This document shows positions 31,796-42,278 of a stretch of 64,000 nt of DNA, in pieces. The notes under the pieces were generated by a model. It was not told the DNA's origin. It searched no databases and saw nothing but the letters and a program-made list of their open reading frames with translations. The number at the start of each line of letters is the position of its first letter. Within the stretch, counting starts at the first letter, position 1. The stretch is from Thiohalomonas denitrificans (lineage in GTDB: Bacteria; Pseudomonadota; Gammaproteobacteria; Thiohalomonadales; Thiohalomonadaceae): the NCBI RefSeq assembly GCF_016841685.1, contig NZ_JAENYR010000001.1:4591-68590 (forward strand), read 5' to 3'. Made by a program: the position numbers and the translations under genes.

Positions 31796-32019
31796 AACCG
31801 CAAAGGCGCAAAGAGCGCAAAGGAAAGCCATAAAGTACACAGAGCGGGCGTGCACTGCCCCTCAAGCGCCTCAATGCAAATTGCGAGCCCGCCCCAGGCA
31901 CGGGAATTGCGGCGCGGGTTTATGCGCCGCATGGGGTTGTGCCGCTCTTTCAACGGCAGCACCTCTGTTTCCCGATGCTTTGTCCGCAGTTCTTGGCGTC
32001 CTTTGCGTCTTTGCGGTGA
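31796..32019. repeat. GCAAAG-type foldback repeat
   Basis: The left arm AACCGCAAAGGCGCAAAGAG (continuing CGCAAAGG) spans 31796-31823. The inverted right arm CTTGGCGTCCTTTGCGTCTT (continuing TGCGGTGA) spans 31992-32019. About 170 bp lies between them. It separates hscA from fdx and holds no gene. The interior shares short blocks (GGGG..GTGC, CACCTCTG) with the element before der. Confidence 0.75.
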
Positions 32020-32041
32020 GATCCTTAGTAGGAGTTTGAGA

Positions 32042-32380
32042 ATGCCCCAGATCATCGTTTTGCCCCACGAAGAACTCTGCCCCGAAGGCGCGATGTTTGA
32101 AGCCGAGCCCGGTACCGTGCTGATCGAAGCGGCTCTGGCCAACGGTATCGAGATCGAGCATGCGTGCGAGAAATCCTGCGCCTGCACCACTTGTCATATC
32201 GTCGTCCGCGAAGGATTCGAGTCGCTGAATGAGGCGGAAGAATCCGAAGAAGACATGCTCGACAAGGCCTGGGGTCTCGAACCGGAGTCGCGTCTTTCCT
32301 GTCAGGCGGTCGTGGGCGAGGAAGACCTGACCGTGGAGATCCCGAAATACACCATCAATATGGTGTCGGAAAGCAACTGA
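32042..32380 (+). CDS. fdx: ISC-type [2Fe-2S] ferredoxin
   Basis: 112 residues from ATG 32042 with AGGAG ten bases upstream. The ligands lie in HACEKSCACTTCHIVV and SRLSCQ, the vertebrate-type or adrenodoxin-like pattern C-x5-C-x2-C and a distal C. It supplies electrons for cluster formation on IscU. The upstream open extension runs through the foldback repeat and is not part of the gene. Confidence 0.97.
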   Translation: MPQIIVLPHEELCPEGAMFEAEPGTVLIEAALANGIEIEHACEKSCACTTCHIVVREGFESLNEAEESEEDMLDKAWGLEPESRLSCQAVVGEEDLTVEIPKYTINMVSESN

Positions 32381-32393
32381 CCGAACAGCCGTA

Positions 32394-32510
32394 AACCACG
32401 GGGGACACGGGGGCGCTGATTTTTCAGGAAAACCGGGGGTCTTGGCGAACCGGTAATGACGTTCACGTTCCTGCAAAGCAGTCCCTGTGCTCCCCGTGTT
32501 CCCCGTGGTC
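32394..32510. repeat. CACGGGGA-type foldback repeat
   Basis: The left arm AACCACGGGGGACACGGGGG (32394-32413) and right arm CCTGTGCTCCCCGTGTTCCC (continuing CGTGGTC, ending 32510) are inverted and enclose about 65 bp between fdx and iscX. No coding content. Confidence 0.7.
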
Positions 32511-32536
32511 AACTCACCAAAACCAGGAGCCCGACG

Positions 32537-32737
32537 ATGGGACTGAGATGGACGGACGTGCAGGATATCGCCATTGAGCTGGATGAAACCCATCCGGACG
32601 TCGACCCCCAATACGTACGGTTTACCGATCTGCACCAGTGGGTATGTGGCATCGACGGGTTCGAGGACGATCCGGAAAGCTCCAGCGAGGGAATCCTCGA
32701 GGCCATCCAGATGGCGTGGATTGATGAACGGGACTGA
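32537..32737 (+). CDS. iscX: Fe-S assembly protein IscX
   Basis: 66 residues from ATG 32537 (MGLRWTDVQDIAIELDETHP), with AGGAG 9 bases upstream. Acidic single-domain protein with the family features DVDPQYVRFTDLHQWV and DDPESSSEGILEAIQMAW. It binds IscS and moderates cluster assembly. It is the last gene of the isc operon. Confidence 0.95.
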   Translation: MGLRWTDVQDIAIELDETHPDVDPQYVRFTDLHQWVCGIDGFEDDPESSSEGILEAIQMAWIDERD

Positions 32738-32743
32738 CGAAAG

Positions 32744-32833
32744 AACCACGGGGAGCACAGGGAGAATGCATTCGGTATTTGCAGTTCCCCGTGCTCCCCG
32801 TGCTCCCCGTGCTCCCCGTGTTCCCCGTGGTTG
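32744..32833. repeat. CACGGGGA-type foldback with expanded right arm
   Basis: The left arm AACCACGGGGAGCACAGGGA (32744-32763) faces a right arm (32785-32833) in which the 9-mer CTCCCCGTG is repeated four times before TTCCCCGTGGTT. The asymmetry looks like tandem expansion of one arm. It lies between iscX and ndk and ends about 120 bp before ndk. Confidence 0.75.
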
Positions 32834-32955
32834 AAGATCTGTGCTGGAACGCCCCCCTAAGCCCGCGTATAATCGCGGGTTTAGCGTATTAGGGGACAGG
32901 TAGGAAACTTTCCCGCCTCTGGGGCCCACCAATACAAATGACGGAGATTTTCCCT

Positions 32956-33387
32956 ATGGCAGTTGAGCGCACTCTTTCCATCATCAAGCCGGATGCGGTA
33001 GCAAAAAACGTTATCGGTGATATCTACAGCCGTTTCGAAAAAGCAGGCCTGAGTATTGTGGCCGCCAAGATGCTGCAGCTGAGCCGAGAGCAGGCCGAAG
33101 GCTTTTATGCAGTCCACAAGGAGCGCCCGTTTTTCAAAGATTTGGTGGACTTCATGATGTCCGGTCCGGTGATGGTGCAGGTGCTCAAGGGTGAAAATGC
33201 CATAGCCAAAAACCGTGAAGTCATGGGTGCCACAAACCCCAAGGAAGCCGCACCGGGCACCATTCGGGCCGATTTCGCCTCCAGCATCGACGCCAATGCA
33301 GTGCATGGTTCCGATGCCCCGGAGACGGCCAAGCAGGAAATCGAATTCTTTTTCAAGCCCGAGGAAATCTGCCCGCGCAGCCGTTGA
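32956..33387 (+). CDS. ndk: Nucleoside diphosphate kinase
   Basis: 143 residues from ATG 32956 ([20 protein letters not shown]); an ATG 18 bases upstream is in frame, but GGAG is well placed for the downstream one. The phosphohistidine is H117 in [12 protein letters not shown]. It balances nucleoside triphosphate pools. The order ndk-rlmN-pilW-rodZ-ispG-hisS is conserved in gammaproteobacteria. Confidence 0.98.
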   Translation: MAVERTLSIIKPDAVAKNVIGDIYSRFEKAGLSIVAAKMLQLSREQAEGFYAVHKERPFFKDLVDFMMSGPVMVQVLKGENAIAKNREVMGATNPKEAAPGTIRADFASSIDANAVHGSDAPETAKQEIEFFFKPEEICPRSR

Positions 33388-33424
33388 AAGCGCGTGGCCG
33401 ATTCCCTTCGTGAGGCGGAGGGTT

Positions 33425-34540
33425 ATGGCCGATAGCCGTGACAAAAAGCAGAACCTCGTCGGGATGCCGCGACCGGAGCTGGAGGCCTTCTTCACCGAAA
33501 TGGGGGAGAAGGCCTTCCGCGCTTCTCAGGTGATGAAATGGATCTACCACCGGGGGGTGGATCATTTCGATGACATGAGCAACGTGGGAAAGGCATTACG
33601 CACCCGGCTGAGGGAGCGCGCCGGGATCCGTTTGCCTGAAATCAGCCTCGATCAGCCTTCCCGCGACGGCACCCGTAAATGGGTGCTGCGTCTGGAGGAT
33701 GACAATCATGTCGAGATGGTTTTTATCCCTGAAGGGGAGCGCGGCACGCTCTGTGTCTCTTCACAGGTGGGCTGCACGCTCGCCTGCAGCTTCTGCTCGA
33801 CCGCCCGTCAGGGTTTCAACCGTAACCTGAGCTCTGCCGAGATTATTGGACAGGTGGTGGTGGCGGCCCGTGCATTGGGCTTGCCCGAAAACAAGGGTGA
33901 ACGGGTGCTGACCAACATCGTACTGATGGGCATGGGCGAGCCGCTGATGAACTTCGATGAGGTGGTGGCATCCATGGAGCTGATGCAGGACGACCTCGCA
34001 TTCGGGGTCTCCAAGCGACGGATTACCATCAGCACCGCCGGCGTGGTGCCGCGGATTGAGCGGTTGCGGGAGGTCAGCGACGTCAGCCTGGCCGTTTCCC
34101 TGCATGCTCCGGAGGACGCCCTGCGCGATGAGCTGGTGCCCATCAATCGTAAATACCCGATTGCGGAGCTGATGGCCGCCTGCCGACACTATGTAGAAGG
34201 GAAGCCCCACCGGCGCGTGACCTTTGAATATGTCATGCTGGAGGGCGTGAACGATTCCCCCGAGCATGCCCGGAAGTTGGCACGTCTGCTGCGCACGGTG
34301 CCATCGAAATTGAACCTGATTCCCTTCAATGCTTTTCCGGGGGCCCCCTATCGCTGCTCAAGCCAGGAAAGTATCGATCGGTTCCGCGACATCATTATGG
34401 CGGCGGGTATCATCACAGTGACGCGCAAGACGCGTGGCGAAGATATCGACGCCGCCTGCGGTCAGTTGGTGGGGAAGGTTCTGGATCGGACCCGCCGCAG
34501 TGAACGCCATATTAACTTTCGAGGAGATATTGCTTCATGA
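33425..34540 (+). CDS. rlmN: 23S rRNA/tRNA adenine-C2 methyltransferase RlmN
   Basis: 371 residues from ATG 33425 ([20 protein letters not shown]), preceded by GGAGG. Radical SAM enzyme with the cluster motif C-x3-C-x2-C in [19 protein letters not shown]. It also has [37 protein letters not shown] and the C-terminal mechanistic cysteine region (DIDAACGQL). It methylates A2503 of 23S rRNA and A37 of some tRNAs. Its stop overlaps the pilW start. Confidence 0.98.
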   Translation: MADSRDKKQNLVGMPRPELEAFFTEMGEKAFRASQVMKWIYHRGVDHFDDMSNVGKALRTRLRERAGIRLPEISLDQPSRDGTRKWVLRLEDDNHVEMVFIPEGERGTLCVSSQVGCTLACSFCSTARQGFNRNLSSAEIIGQVVVAARALGLPENKGERVLTNIVLMGMGEPLMNFDEVVASMELMQDDLAFGVSKRRITISTAGVVPRIERLREVSDVSLAVSLHAPEDALRDELVPINRKYPIAELMAACRHYVEGKPHRRVTFEYVMLEGVNDSPEHARKLARLLRTVPSKLNLIPFNAFPGAPYRCSSQESIDRFRDIIMAAGIITVTRKTRGEDIDAACGQLVGKVLDRTRRSERHINFRGDIAS

Positions 34541-35283
34541 GACGAGTCGCTGCCATCCTGATGCTGGGAGTAGGCCTCGCGCTGGTGGGCTGTGCCGGTA
34601 ATCCGACACGGAACGCTGAAAAAAGCGCTGATGTGAACGCCCAGATGGGGTTGCGTTACATGCAGCAGGGCAACAACGAACGCGCGATGGATAAGCTCAC
34701 GCGCGCCCTTTCTTTTGACCGTAGGCATGGTGAGGCAAACCATTATCTGGCAATCCTCTACCAGCGGCTGGATCGGCCCGATGATGCCGAGGGACATTTT
34801 CGCGATGCCATCCGCGCCTTGCCGGACGATTCGTCGCTTCTGAATAACTTCGGGGCTTTTCTGTGTGGTTCGGGCCGGTATGATGAAGGGGAAAAGTTCC
34901 TCCTGAAGGTTCTGGAGGATCCTGTTTACCCGCAGCGCGGCGCCGTTCATGAGAACCTCGGGCTATGCATGACGCGTAAGGGTGACTTGGAAAAGGCTGA
35001 AAGCCACCTGCGCAAAGCCCTTTCGCAGAACCCGAAATTGCACAAGTCCCTGTTCGGAATGGCCGATCTGAATTATCAGAGCGGCAACTACCTATCGGCA
35101 CGTGCCTATTTTCAACGCTATCTCGAGGTGGCCCGATATACTCCCAATTCGCTGTGGCTGGGCATCAGGATCGAAAGGAAGTTAGGTGACCGGGATGCCC
35201 TTTCCAGCTATGAAATGCATCTGAAGAATCGGTTTCCCGATTCCGAGCAGGCACGTCTTCTCCAAGAGTCGGAGCAAAAATGA
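34537..35283 (+). CDS. pilW: Type IV pilus assembly lipoprotein PilW/PilF
   Basis: 248 residues. Lipoprotein signal with lipobox LVGC (C19), then about six TPR-like repeats ([60 protein letters not shown]). In characterised bacteria it is the pilotin-type outer-membrane lipoprotein for PilQ secretin assembly. It overlaps rlmN and rodZ by ATGA on both sides. Confidence 0.93.
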   Translation: MRRVAAILMLGVGLALVGCAGNPTRNAEKSADVNAQMGLRYMQQGNNERAMDKLTRALSFDRRHGEANHYLAILYQRLDRPDDAEGHFRDAIRALPDDSSLLNNFGAFLCGSGRYDEGEKFLLKVLEDPVYPQRGAVHENLGLCMTRKGDLEKAESHLRKALSQNPKLHKSLFGMADLNYQSGNYLSARAYFQRYLEVARYTPNSLWLGIRIERKLGDRDALSSYEMHLKNRFPDSEQARLLQESEQK

Positions 35284-36242
35284 GCGAGTCTGAAAACGAT
35301 ACCGTCGACGAACAACGAACCTCAAAGCAGAAAACGCTTCCCGAACGACCGGGCCGCCGTCTGCGTGAGGCCCGTGAGACCCGGAACCTTTCGCGCGAGG
35401 AAGTGGCATCGGAGTTGCGTCTGCAGACCCGGATAGTGGCAGCGCTTGAAGAGGACGATGACAGCTCTATGCCTCCTTCGGCGTTCGTCGTCGGGTATCT
35501 CCGTAGCTATGCACGGCGGCTTGATCTGCCAGCTGACGAGATCGTCCGGGCGCATGAACAGAATCTTGAAGGCCCTCAGCCGGAGATTGTGCCGCGGGTC
35601 AGGAAAAGTCAGGTTTCCAGCCGTGATCTCCCGGTTCGCATGGTCACCTGGCTGATCTTTATCGGTTTGGGAGCGCTCCTCGTGGTGTGGTGGCTGGCCC
35701 AACAGCCGGCACTCGAAGAGCCGGGTAACAGCTCCGAAGTCGCGACAGCGGCCCTGAAAGCCACGCCGACGACTCCGGAGGGAGAGGCGCAGACGGTTGC
35801 CGAGCGGCCCGAGTCGGCTACCGAAACCGATGCTCAACTGCCCGTTTTTGTTGCCGAGTCCGAAGGCACCGCCTCCGAGGAGCCCGACCCGGTGGAACCG
35901 ACCACACCGGAACCGGCACCCGAAGCCCAGCCGCAGGCGGCAGAGTCCGAAGCTGTTGCACAAGCGGAACCGGCCGCGACCGGTCTTCGCATGGAGTTCG
36001 AGGCGGACAGCTGGATACAGGTGACCAATGCCGACGGTCAACAACTGGTATCAAGGGTCATCAAGGCGGGTCGTACACTCCGCTTTACGGGCAAGCCGCC
36101 ATTCCGGGTGATCCTGGGTTACGCGCCGGGCGTTACGATTCACTATCAGGGGGAACGGTTCGACCACACCCCTTACATGCGAAGTGATGTCGCCCGCTTC
36201 AGCATCGGTTCGCCCGGCGACGACCAGGGCGGGGAGGGCTGA
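35280..36242 (+). CDS. rodZ: Cytoskeletal/cell-shape protein RodZ
   Basis: 320 residues. An N-terminal Cro-type HTH ([20 protein letters not shown] .. [18 protein letters not shown]) is followed by a TM helix ([18 protein letters not shown], about 122-139). A periplasmic Pro/Glu/Thr-rich linker (about 150-235) and a C-terminal DUF4115 beta domain ([20 protein letters not shown]) complete it. RodZ couples MreB to the wall machinery. The linker composition is usual for the family. Confidence 0.95.
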   Translation: MSESENDTVDEQRTSKQKTLPERPGRRLREARETRNLSREEVASELRLQTRIVAALEEDDDSSMPPSAFVVGYLRSYARRLDLPADEIVRAHEQNLEGPQPEIVPRVRKSQVSSRDLPVRMVTWLIFIGLGALLVVWWLAQQPALEEPGNSSEVATAALKATPTTPEGEAQTVAERPESATETDAQLPVFVAESEGTASEEPDPVEPTTPEPAPEAQPQAAESEAVAQAEPAATGLRMEFEADSWIQVTNADGQQLVSRVIKAGRTLRFTGKPPFRVILGYAPGVTIHYQGERFDHTPYMRSDVARFSIGSPGDDQGGEG

Positions 36243-36244
36243 AC

Positions 36245-37333
36245 ATGTCCTTCAGCCCCATTCGGCGTCGCAAAACACGGCAGATTTACGTCGGTTCCGT
36301 GCCGGTCGGTGGCGATGCGCCGGTCTCGGTGCAGAGCATGACCAACACCGATACCAACGATGTCGCGGCCACCGTCGGCCAGGTGAAGGCACTGGAAGCG
36401 GCGGGTGCGGATATCGTGCGCGTGTCGGTGCCGACCATGGATGCCGCTGAGGCGTTCGGAAAGATCCGCCAGCAGGTGAACGCGCCGCTGATTGCGGACA
36501 TCCACTTCGACTACCGCATCGCGCTTCGCGTGCTGGAACTCGGCGTGGACTGCCTGCGCATCAACCCGGGCAATATCGGCCGCGAAGATCGGGTGAAATC
36601 GCTGGTGGAGGCGGCACGTGACCGGCAGGTCCCCATCCGTATCGGAGTGAATGCCGGCTCGCTGGAGAAGGAACTGCAGAAGAAATATGGCGAACCCACC
36701 GCCGATGCGTTGGTTGAATCGGCACTCAAGCATATCGATATTCTCGACCGGCTGGACTTTCCAGACTTCAAGGTCAGCCTCAAGGCCTCCGAGATCTTCA
36801 TGACGGTCGAGGCCTACCGCAAACTGGCCGGTCAGATCGAGCAGCCTCTGCACCTGGGAATTACCGAGGCGGGGGGGCTGCGCTCCGGCACTGTAAAATC
36901 GGCCATCGGCATGGGAATGCTGCTTTCGGAGGGGATTGGCGACACCCTGCGGGTCTCCCTCGCGGCGGATCCGGTGGAGGAGATCAAGGTCGGCTTCGAC
37001 ATGCTGAAGAGTCTGCACCTGCGCAGCAAGGGTATTAACCTTGTTGCCTGTCCCTCCTGTTCACGGCAGAACTTTGACGTCATCAGCACCGTCAATGAAC
37101 TGGAGGCGCGACTGGAAGACATTCTGGAGCCGCTCGACGTAGCAGTGATAGGCTGCGTCGTCAATGGCCCAGGTGAGGCCCGCGAGGCCAATCTGGGTAT
37201 CGTCGGTGGTGAGCCCAACCTGCTCTATGTGGGTGGGAAGCCCGACCACAAAGTAGACAACAAGACTCTGGTGGATGAGCTCGAGCGCAATATTCGCGCC
37301 GAAATCGCCCGCCGGCGTGACCAAAAGAGCTAA
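36245..37333 (+). CDS. ispG: 4-hydroxy-3-methylbut-2-enyl diphosphate synthase
   Basis: 362 residues. [4Fe-4S] enzyme of the MEP isoprenoid pathway. The cluster cysteines lie in [13 protein letters not shown] and [10 protein letters not shown], and the TIM barrel has [15 protein letters not shown] and [13 protein letters not shown]. Its Fe-S cluster would be supplied by the isc system upstream. It starts 3 bp after rodZ, with AGGGCTG as a weak Shine-Dalgarno. Confidence 0.98.
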   Translation: MSFSPIRRRKTRQIYVGSVPVGGDAPVSVQSMTNTDTNDVAATVGQVKALEAAGADIVRVSVPTMDAAEAFGKIRQQVNAPLIADIHFDYRIALRVLELGVDCLRINPGNIGREDRVKSLVEAARDRQVPIRIGVNAGSLEKELQKKYGEPTADALVESALKHIDILDRLDFPDFKVSLKASEIFMTVEAYRKLAGQIEQPLHLGITEAGGLRSGTVKSAIGMGMLLSEGIGDTLRVSLAADPVEEIKVGFDMLKSLHLRSKGINLVACPSCSRQNFDVISTVNELEARLEDILEPLDVAVIGCVVNGPGEAREANLGIVGGEPNLLYVGGKPDHKVDNKTLVDELERNIRAEIARRRDQKS

Positions 37334-37346
37334 ACACAAAGGGGCT

Positions 37347-37479
37347 CGCCGCAGAGGCGCAGAGCTCGCAGAGTTTGAATTCACGGCCGTTGGGGGCGCT
37401 GTCATCCCGCGTCGATTCCGGATGTAAGGTTTCGACAGGTCCTGTTTTTCTCTCTGTTCCTCCGCGGCTCTGCGGTGAA
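37347..37479. repeat. GCAGAG-type foldback repeat before hisS
   Basis: The left arm CGCCGCAGAGGCGCAGAGCT (37347-37366, continuing CGCAGAG) and right arm CTCTGTTCCTCCGCGGCTCT (37452-37471, continuing GCGGTGAA) are inverted and enclose about 80 bp. It looks like a variant of the GCAAAG family and ends 22 bp before the hisS start. Confidence 0.7.
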
Positions 37480-37501
37480 TTCGATTTTCAGGGGAGTTCA
37501 G

Positions 37502-38782
37502 TTGGGTAAGAATATTCAGGCGATCCGGGGGATGAATGACATCCTGCCGGACGAGACGCCGCGTTGGCAGTTTGTCGAGGAGACAGTCTATCGACTGCTG
37601 GCCCGCTACGGGTACAGCGAGATCCGTATGCCCATCGTCGAGAAGACGGAGCTTTTCAAACGCTCTATCGGCGCGGTGACCGATATCGTCGAGAAGGAGA
37701 TGTACACTTTCGAGGACCGCAATGGTGACAGTCTGACCTTGCGACCCGAGGGAACCGCCGGTTGTGTGCGCGCTGCCATCCAGAACGGACTGCTGCACAA
37801 TCAGACGCAGAAACTCTGGTATAAGGGGCCGATGTTTCGCCACGAGCGCCCACAGAAGGGGCGCTATCGGCAGTTCCATCAGTTCGGAGTGGAGGTGTTC
37901 GGTTTCACCGGGCCGGATGTCGATGCCGAGATGATCCTGATGACCGTGCGGCTATGGAGGGAATTAGGCCTGGCGGATGCGGTCAAACTACAGGTAAATT
38001 CACTGGGCAGCAGTGAAGCACGCGCGGCTTATCGTGAGCGCCTGGTGGTCTATTTCGAGCAAAACAGCCAGGACTTGGACGAGGACAGCAAGCGCCGCCT
38101 ATATAGCAATCCGTTAAGGATTCTCGATAGCAAGAATCCCGACATGGCGGAACTCATCGCTGCGGCGCCCAAACTCACCGAGCATCTGGATGAAGAGTCG
38201 CGCGTTCACTTCGATGAGCTGCTCTCGATTCTCGACCAGATCGGGATCGAGTATGAGATCAATCCCTGTCTGGTCCGGGGACTCGACTACTACGGCAAGA
38301 CGGTTTTCGAGTGGGTGACGGACAGACTGGGGGCACAGGGCACGGTCTGTGCCGGCGGACGCTTCGATGGACTGGTTGAACAGCTGGGCGGCAAACCGAC
38401 GCCAGCGGTCGGTTATGCCATGGGCATCGAACGGCTGGTTGCCCTGCTGGAAGAGATCGAGGTGCCGCTGGACCGATACCGGCCTCACGCCTATCTGGTT
38501 GTCGCCGGTGGAGTAGAGGCCCGTGTCGCGCTGGCCGTGGCCGAGCGGCTGCGCAGTGCGGTTCCTGCTCTACGTCTGGAAATGCACTGCGGCGGCGGCA
38601 GTTTCAAGAGTCAGTTCAAAAAGGCCGACAAGAGCGGTGCCCGGCTGGCGCTGGTGCTAGGAGAAGAGGAAGCCGCAAACGGCACGGTTACGGTCAAGTT
38701 CCTCCGTGAGGACGTGGAGCAGAAAACGCTTTCCCTCGATGAGATCGGGGAGTTTCTGGCGGACGGGGTCGAACACTCTTAG
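37502..38782 (+). CDS. hisS: Histidyl-tRNA synthetase
   Basis: 426 residues from TTG 37502, with AGGGGAG five bases before it. An in-frame GTG at 37475 lies in the repeat arm and is less likely. Class II synthetase motifs: [28 protein letters not shown] (motif 2 region), [20 protein letters not shown] and [16 protein letters not shown]. The C-terminal anticodon domain begins near [15 protein letters not shown]. The non-ATG start may limit expression. Confidence 0.97.
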   Translation: MGKNIQAIRGMNDILPDETPRWQFVEETVYRLLARYGYSEIRMPIVEKTELFKRSIGAVTDIVEKEMYTFEDRNGDSLTLRPEGTAGCVRAAIQNGLLHNQTQKLWYKGPMFRHERPQKGRYRQFHQFGVEVFGFTGPDVDAEMILMTVRLWRELGLADAVKLQVNSLGSSEARAAYRERLVVYFEQNSQDLDEDSKRRLYSNPLRILDSKNPDMAELIAAAPKLTEHLDEESRVHFDELLSILDQIGIEYEINPCLVRGLDYYGKTVFEWVTDRLGAQGTVCAGGRFDGLVEQLGGKPTPAVGYAMGIERLVALLEEIEVPLDRYRPHAYLVVAGGVEARVALAVAERLRSAVPALRLEMHCGGGSFKSQFKKADKSGARLALVLGEEEAANGTVTVKFLREDVEQKTLSLDEIGEFLADGVEHS

Positions 38783-38811
38783 GCAACGAAGGCGGTTTAG
38801 AGGAGTAGCGA

Positions 38812-39450
38812 ATGGAAGTCTACGGCACAGAAGAAGAGCAGATCGAGGCGTTACGGCGCTGGTGGAAAGACAATGGTCGTCTGGTGTTGATCGCTTTGGC
38901 GCTTGTTCTGCTGGCCGTCTTTGGTTGGCGGACATGGAGCGCTAATCAGGCGAGCCGTGCTGAAGCGGCATCCCTTCAGTATGAACGGATGATGAGTGTA
39001 TTGGATACTCAGCCCGAGCAGGCGGTGGAGATTGGGCGTTCGATCGTCGGGGAGTTCCCGTCAACGAGTTACGCTGATTTCGCTTCTATGGCCTTGGCGC
39101 GTATTGCCGTCGAACAGGGCGATCCGGATCAGGCAGAAGCCCACCTGCGGCGGGTGATGGACAGCACTTCCCAGTCGGAGCTGGAGGAGTTGGCGCGGCT
39201 GCGGCTGGGGCATGTTCTGTTGAGCAGAGGCGATGTGGAAACGGCCCTCTCACTGGCGGAACAGGGTGGCTCCAGCTATCGCGCCGCTTTCGATGAGTTG
39301 CGCGGTGATGCCTATCTGGAGCAGGGGAATCATGATGCCGCCCGCACGGCTTACAGTGATGCCCTGGCCGCATACCAGGCACCGAGTAAGCAACAGATTG
39401 TTAGCATGAAGCTCCAAAGTCTGGCTGACACGAAGGAAGTAGAAGAGTGA
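38812..39450 (+). CDS. yfgM: YfgM-like ancillary SecYEG/periplasmic chaperone protein
   Basis: 212 residues. A short cytoplasmic start (EVYGTEEEQIEALRRWWKDN) precedes one TM (LVLIALALVLLAVFGW, about 24-39) and a periplasmic TPR-like domain (DFASMALARIAVEQGDPDQA, LARLRLGHVLLSRGDVETAL). YfgM binds SecYEG and periplasmic chaperones such as PpiD in E. coli. It lies between hisS and bamB as in other gammaproteobacteria. Confidence 0.95.
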   Translation: MEVYGTEEEQIEALRRWWKDNGRLVLIALALVLLAVFGWRTWSANQASRAEAASLQYERMMSVLDTQPEQAVEIGRSIVGEFPSTSYADFASMALARIAVEQGDPDQAEAHLRRVMDSTSQSELEELARLRLGHVLLSRGDVETALSLAEQGGSSYRAAFDELRGDAYLEQGNHDAARTAYSDALAAYQAPSKQQIVSMKLQSLADTKEVEE

Positions 39451-40592
39451 AGCATTTTCTCGGGCTGATGCTGGCCGCATTGGTCACTACCGGTTGCAGC
39501 AGCGGTGGTGGACTGCCGGTGACTGAATCGCCGGCGGAGCTCACCGATTTCGAAGCCAAACTCGAGGTGGAAGAGCTCTGGTCTGTCAATGCGGGTAGCG
39601 GGGTTGGCGATCACTATCTGAAAATGGGTCCGCTGGTTGCCGGTAATGCTATCTACACGGCCGATATCGAAGGGCAGATCATGGCCTTTGAACGTGAAAG
39701 CGGCAAACGGCTGTGGGCAACCTCGCTCGAAGCGGGGCTGAGCGGGGGGCCCGGTGACGGTGGCGAGATGATTCTCCTGGGCGGTGACGCCGAGGTATTC
39801 GCCGTCTCGAAGAGCGACGGCAGCCAGTTCTGGCAGGCTGATGTCAGTAGCGAAGTTCTGGCGCCTCCGATTCGAAGGGACGATGTCATCCTGGTGCGCA
39901 CCGTTGACGGCAATCTGTTCGGTCTTGATGCCGCCAGCGGTGAGCAAAGGTGGAGCTACAACCAGCCGGTCCCGACCTTAAGCCTGCGCGGCGTGGGCGC
40001 CCCGGCCTTTTTTGACGGACATGCCGTGGCCGGCTTTGCGAGCGGACGTTTGGTGGCAGTGAACTTGCAAAACGGTACTCCGGTTTGGGGGGCTACGGTA
40101 TCCGTGCCCCGCGGCCGTACGGAGCTGGAGCGCATGGTGGACATCGATGCCGCACCGATGATCCGTGAGGGCGTTGCCCACGTGGCGTCCTATCAGGGAC
40201 GCATAGCCACTGTGGCGCTGCGCAATGGACAGTTATTGTGGACGCGCGATATCCCCTCCCATGAAGCGGTCGGGGTGACTCAGGAAGCCGTTCTGGTGAC
40301 CGACGACAGCAGCGATGTCTGGGCGTTGGCGCGCTATAACGGCGGCTCACTCTGGCGCAGTGACAAGCTCCATGCACGACGTCTGACCGCACCGGTTCCT
40401 CAAGGCGACTTTCTGGTAGTCGGTGACCTGGACGGCTATCTGCATTGGCTGTCGCAGGCAGACGGAAGCATTGTCGCGCGCGACAAGGTCGGCAGCGCTC
40501 CGATCCTGGCGGCTCCTGTCGTTGATGGTGAGCAGGTCTTCGTGGTGGATACCGCAGGTCGCTTGGCCGCCTTCCGCGTTCAACCGAAGTAG
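39447..40592 (+). CDS. bamB: Outer membrane assembly lipoprotein BamB
   Basis: 381 residues from GTG 39447, overlapping the yfgM stop (GTGA). Lipobox TTGC (C17). Eight-bladed PQQ-type beta-propeller repeats can be followed (NAIYTADIEGQIMAFERESG, AEVFAVSKSDGSQFWQADVS, NLFGLDAASGEQRWSYNQPV and later). It is the scaffold subunit of the BAM complex that inserts outer-membrane proteins. Confidence 0.97.
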   Translation: MKHFLGLMLAALVTTGCSSGGGLPVTESPAELTDFEAKLEVEELWSVNAGSGVGDHYLKMGPLVAGNAIYTADIEGQIMAFERESGKRLWATSLEAGLSGGPGDGGEMILLGGDAEVFAVSKSDGSQFWQADVSSEVLAPPIRRDDVILVRTVDGNLFGLDAASGEQRWSYNQPVPTLSLRGVGAPAFFDGHAVAGFASGRLVAVNLQNGTPVWGATVSVPRGRTELERMVDIDAAPMIREGVAHVASYQGRIATVALRNGQLLWTRDIPSHEAVGVTQEAVLVTDDSSDVWALARYNGGSLWRSDKLHARRLTAPVPQGDFLVVGDLDGYLHWLSQADGSIVARDKVGSAPILAAPVVDGEQVFVVDTAGRLAAFRVQPK

Positions 40593-40613
40593 CTGGGCGA
40601 ATGTTTCATCAAC

Positions 40614-40740
40614 TCACCACAAAGACGCAGGGAGCGTCGTAAATACTGTGGCATAGGGGGGTGCAGTCGTAATCGGCCGTGGAGTGCGGCGAGCGCGAAA
40701 CACCTCTGACTTTCGTGCGTCCCTGGCGCTTTTGTGGTGA
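40614..40740. repeat. GCAAAG-type foldback repeat before der
   Basis: The left arm TCACCACAAAGACGCAGGGA (40614-40633) and right arm CGTGCGTCCCTGGCGCTTTT (40714-40733, continuing GTGGTGA) are inverted and enclose about 75 bp. It ends 18 bp before the der start. Confidence 0.7.
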
Positions 40741-40758
40741 AGATTTCGAGTTAGAAAC

Positions 40759-42168
40759 ATGAAACCGGTGATAGCTTTGGTGGGCCGCCCCAATGTGGGC
40801 AAATCCACCCTCTTCAATTGTCTGACCCGTTCCCGCGATGCCCTTGTGGCGGATTTCCCCGGCCTTACCCGTGATCGTAAGTACGGTACCGGGCAGTTGG
40901 GCGAACGTCCCTATCTGGTCGTGGATACCGGCGGCCTGTCCGGCGAAAAGGAGGGAATCGACAGTATTATGGCTCGTCAGGCGCGGCTCGCCATCGATGA
41001 GTCCGATGCCGTTGTATTTCTGGTCGATGGTCGGGCCGGGCTTAACGCAGCGGATCAGGTGATTGCCGATTTTCTGCGCCAGTGTGGCAAACCGGTCTAC
41101 CTTGCCGTCAACAAGGTTGACGGCATCGACCCGGATGTCGCCGCCAGCGATTTCTACTCCCTGGGGATAGGAGAACCGTTCCAGGTTGCCGCAGCTCACG
41201 GTCGCGGTGTGCGGTCGATGATGAGCCGGGTCCTGGAGATGTTTCCGACACCGGAGGAGGAGGAGGCCGATGCGGAGGAGGGGATCCGTGTCGCCATTAT
41301 CGGCCGACCCAACGTGGGTAAATCGACGCTGGTCAACCGCATCATGGGGGAGGAGCGGGTGATTGTGTTCGATATGCCCGGTACCACCCGCGACAGCATT
41401 CGGGTCCCCTTCGAACGGGACGGCCAGCGCTATATATTGATTGATACCGCCGGAGTGCGTCGTCGCGCTCGGGTTAGGGAGACTATCGAGAAGTTCAGCA
41501 TCATCAAGACCCTTCAAGCTATCGCCGATGCCCATGTGGTCATCATGGTGCTGGATGCGCGCGATGGCATTACCGACCAGGATGCGCACCTGCTCGGCTT
41601 TGCTCTGGAATCGGGGCGGGCTCTAGTGGTGGCGGTCAATAAGTGGGATGGTCTGGATCAATACCAGAAAGACAAGGTGCGCCGTGATATCGATAGGCGC
41701 CTGCCGTTTCTCGATTTCGCGCCGCTGCACTATATTTCGGCCCTGCACGGTACCGGGGTCGGTAATCTGTTCGGCTCCGTCAACCGCGCCCATCGGGCCG
41801 CCAACAGCGACATTTCCACTCCGAAGCTGACCAAACTGCTGGAAACTGCAGTTGCAAACCACCAGCCTCCGCTGGTTCAGGGTTTCCGTATCAAGTTGCG
41901 TTATGCCCATCAGGGGGGGCGCAATCCGCCTACCATTATTATTCACGGTAGCCGTACCGATTCGGTACCCGGTAGCTATAGCCGCTATCTGGAAAAATTT
42001 TTCAGGGAACAGCTGAAACTCCATGGCACTCCCGTGCGTATTGAATATCGCTCCGGTGATAATCCCTACGCCGGTCGCAAGAATGAGCTTACCGAGCGCC
42101 AGAAAGGCCGCAAGCGGCGCCTGATGCAGCACGTGAAAAAGAAAGAGAAAAAGGGCAAGCGTCGATAA
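40759..42168 (+). CDS. der: Ribosome assembly GTPase Der (EngA)
   Basis: 469 residues with tandem GTPase domains. Each has a P-loop [10 protein letters not shown] (at about 8-17 and 183-192) with DTGG/DTAG G3 and NKVD/NKWD G4 motifs. A KH-like C-terminal domain and a basic tail ([20 protein letters not shown]) follow. It acts in large ribosomal subunit maturation. It ends the hisS-yfgM-bamB-der cluster. Confidence 0.98.
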   Translation: MKPVIALVGRPNVGKSTLFNCLTRSRDALVADFPGLTRDRKYGTGQLGERPYLVVDTGGLSGEKEGIDSIMARQARLAIDESDAVVFLVDGRAGLNAADQVIADFLRQCGKPVYLAVNKVDGIDPDVAASDFYSLGIGEPFQVAAAHGRGVRSMMSRVLEMFPTPEEEEADAEEGIRVAIIGRPNVGKSTLVNRIMGEERVIVFDMPGTTRDSIRVPFERDGQRYILIDTAGVRRRARVRETIEKFSIIKTLQAIADAHVVIMVLDARDGITDQDAHLLGFALESGRALVVAVNKWDGLDQYQKDKVRRDIDRRLPFLDFAPLHYISALHGTGVGNLFGSVNRAHRAANSDISTPKLTKLLETAVANHQPPLVQGFRIKLRYAHQGGRNPPTIIIHGSRTDSVPGSYSRYLEKFFREQLKLHGTPVRIEYRSGDNPYAGRKNELTERQKGRKRRLMQHVKKKEKKGKRR

Positions 42169-42278
42169 AAAACAGGGCCCGGGATTCGAGGTCGGAATAG
42201 TCCTCCGATCCGGCGGTCGGTGAGCAGTGCGGACCGCGCCACTCGCCACTACTTGCCCTTCTGACCTAAGATGTCGGC

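Noticed and set aside
40609-41589. Minus-strand 326-codon frame opposite der
   Set aside because: Der has both GTPase domains intact; the antisense frame begins and ends in unrelated sequence.
42169-42278. Cobalamin riboswitch before nrdJ
   Set aside because: The gap is only 110 bp and no B12-box-like conserved block could be recognised.
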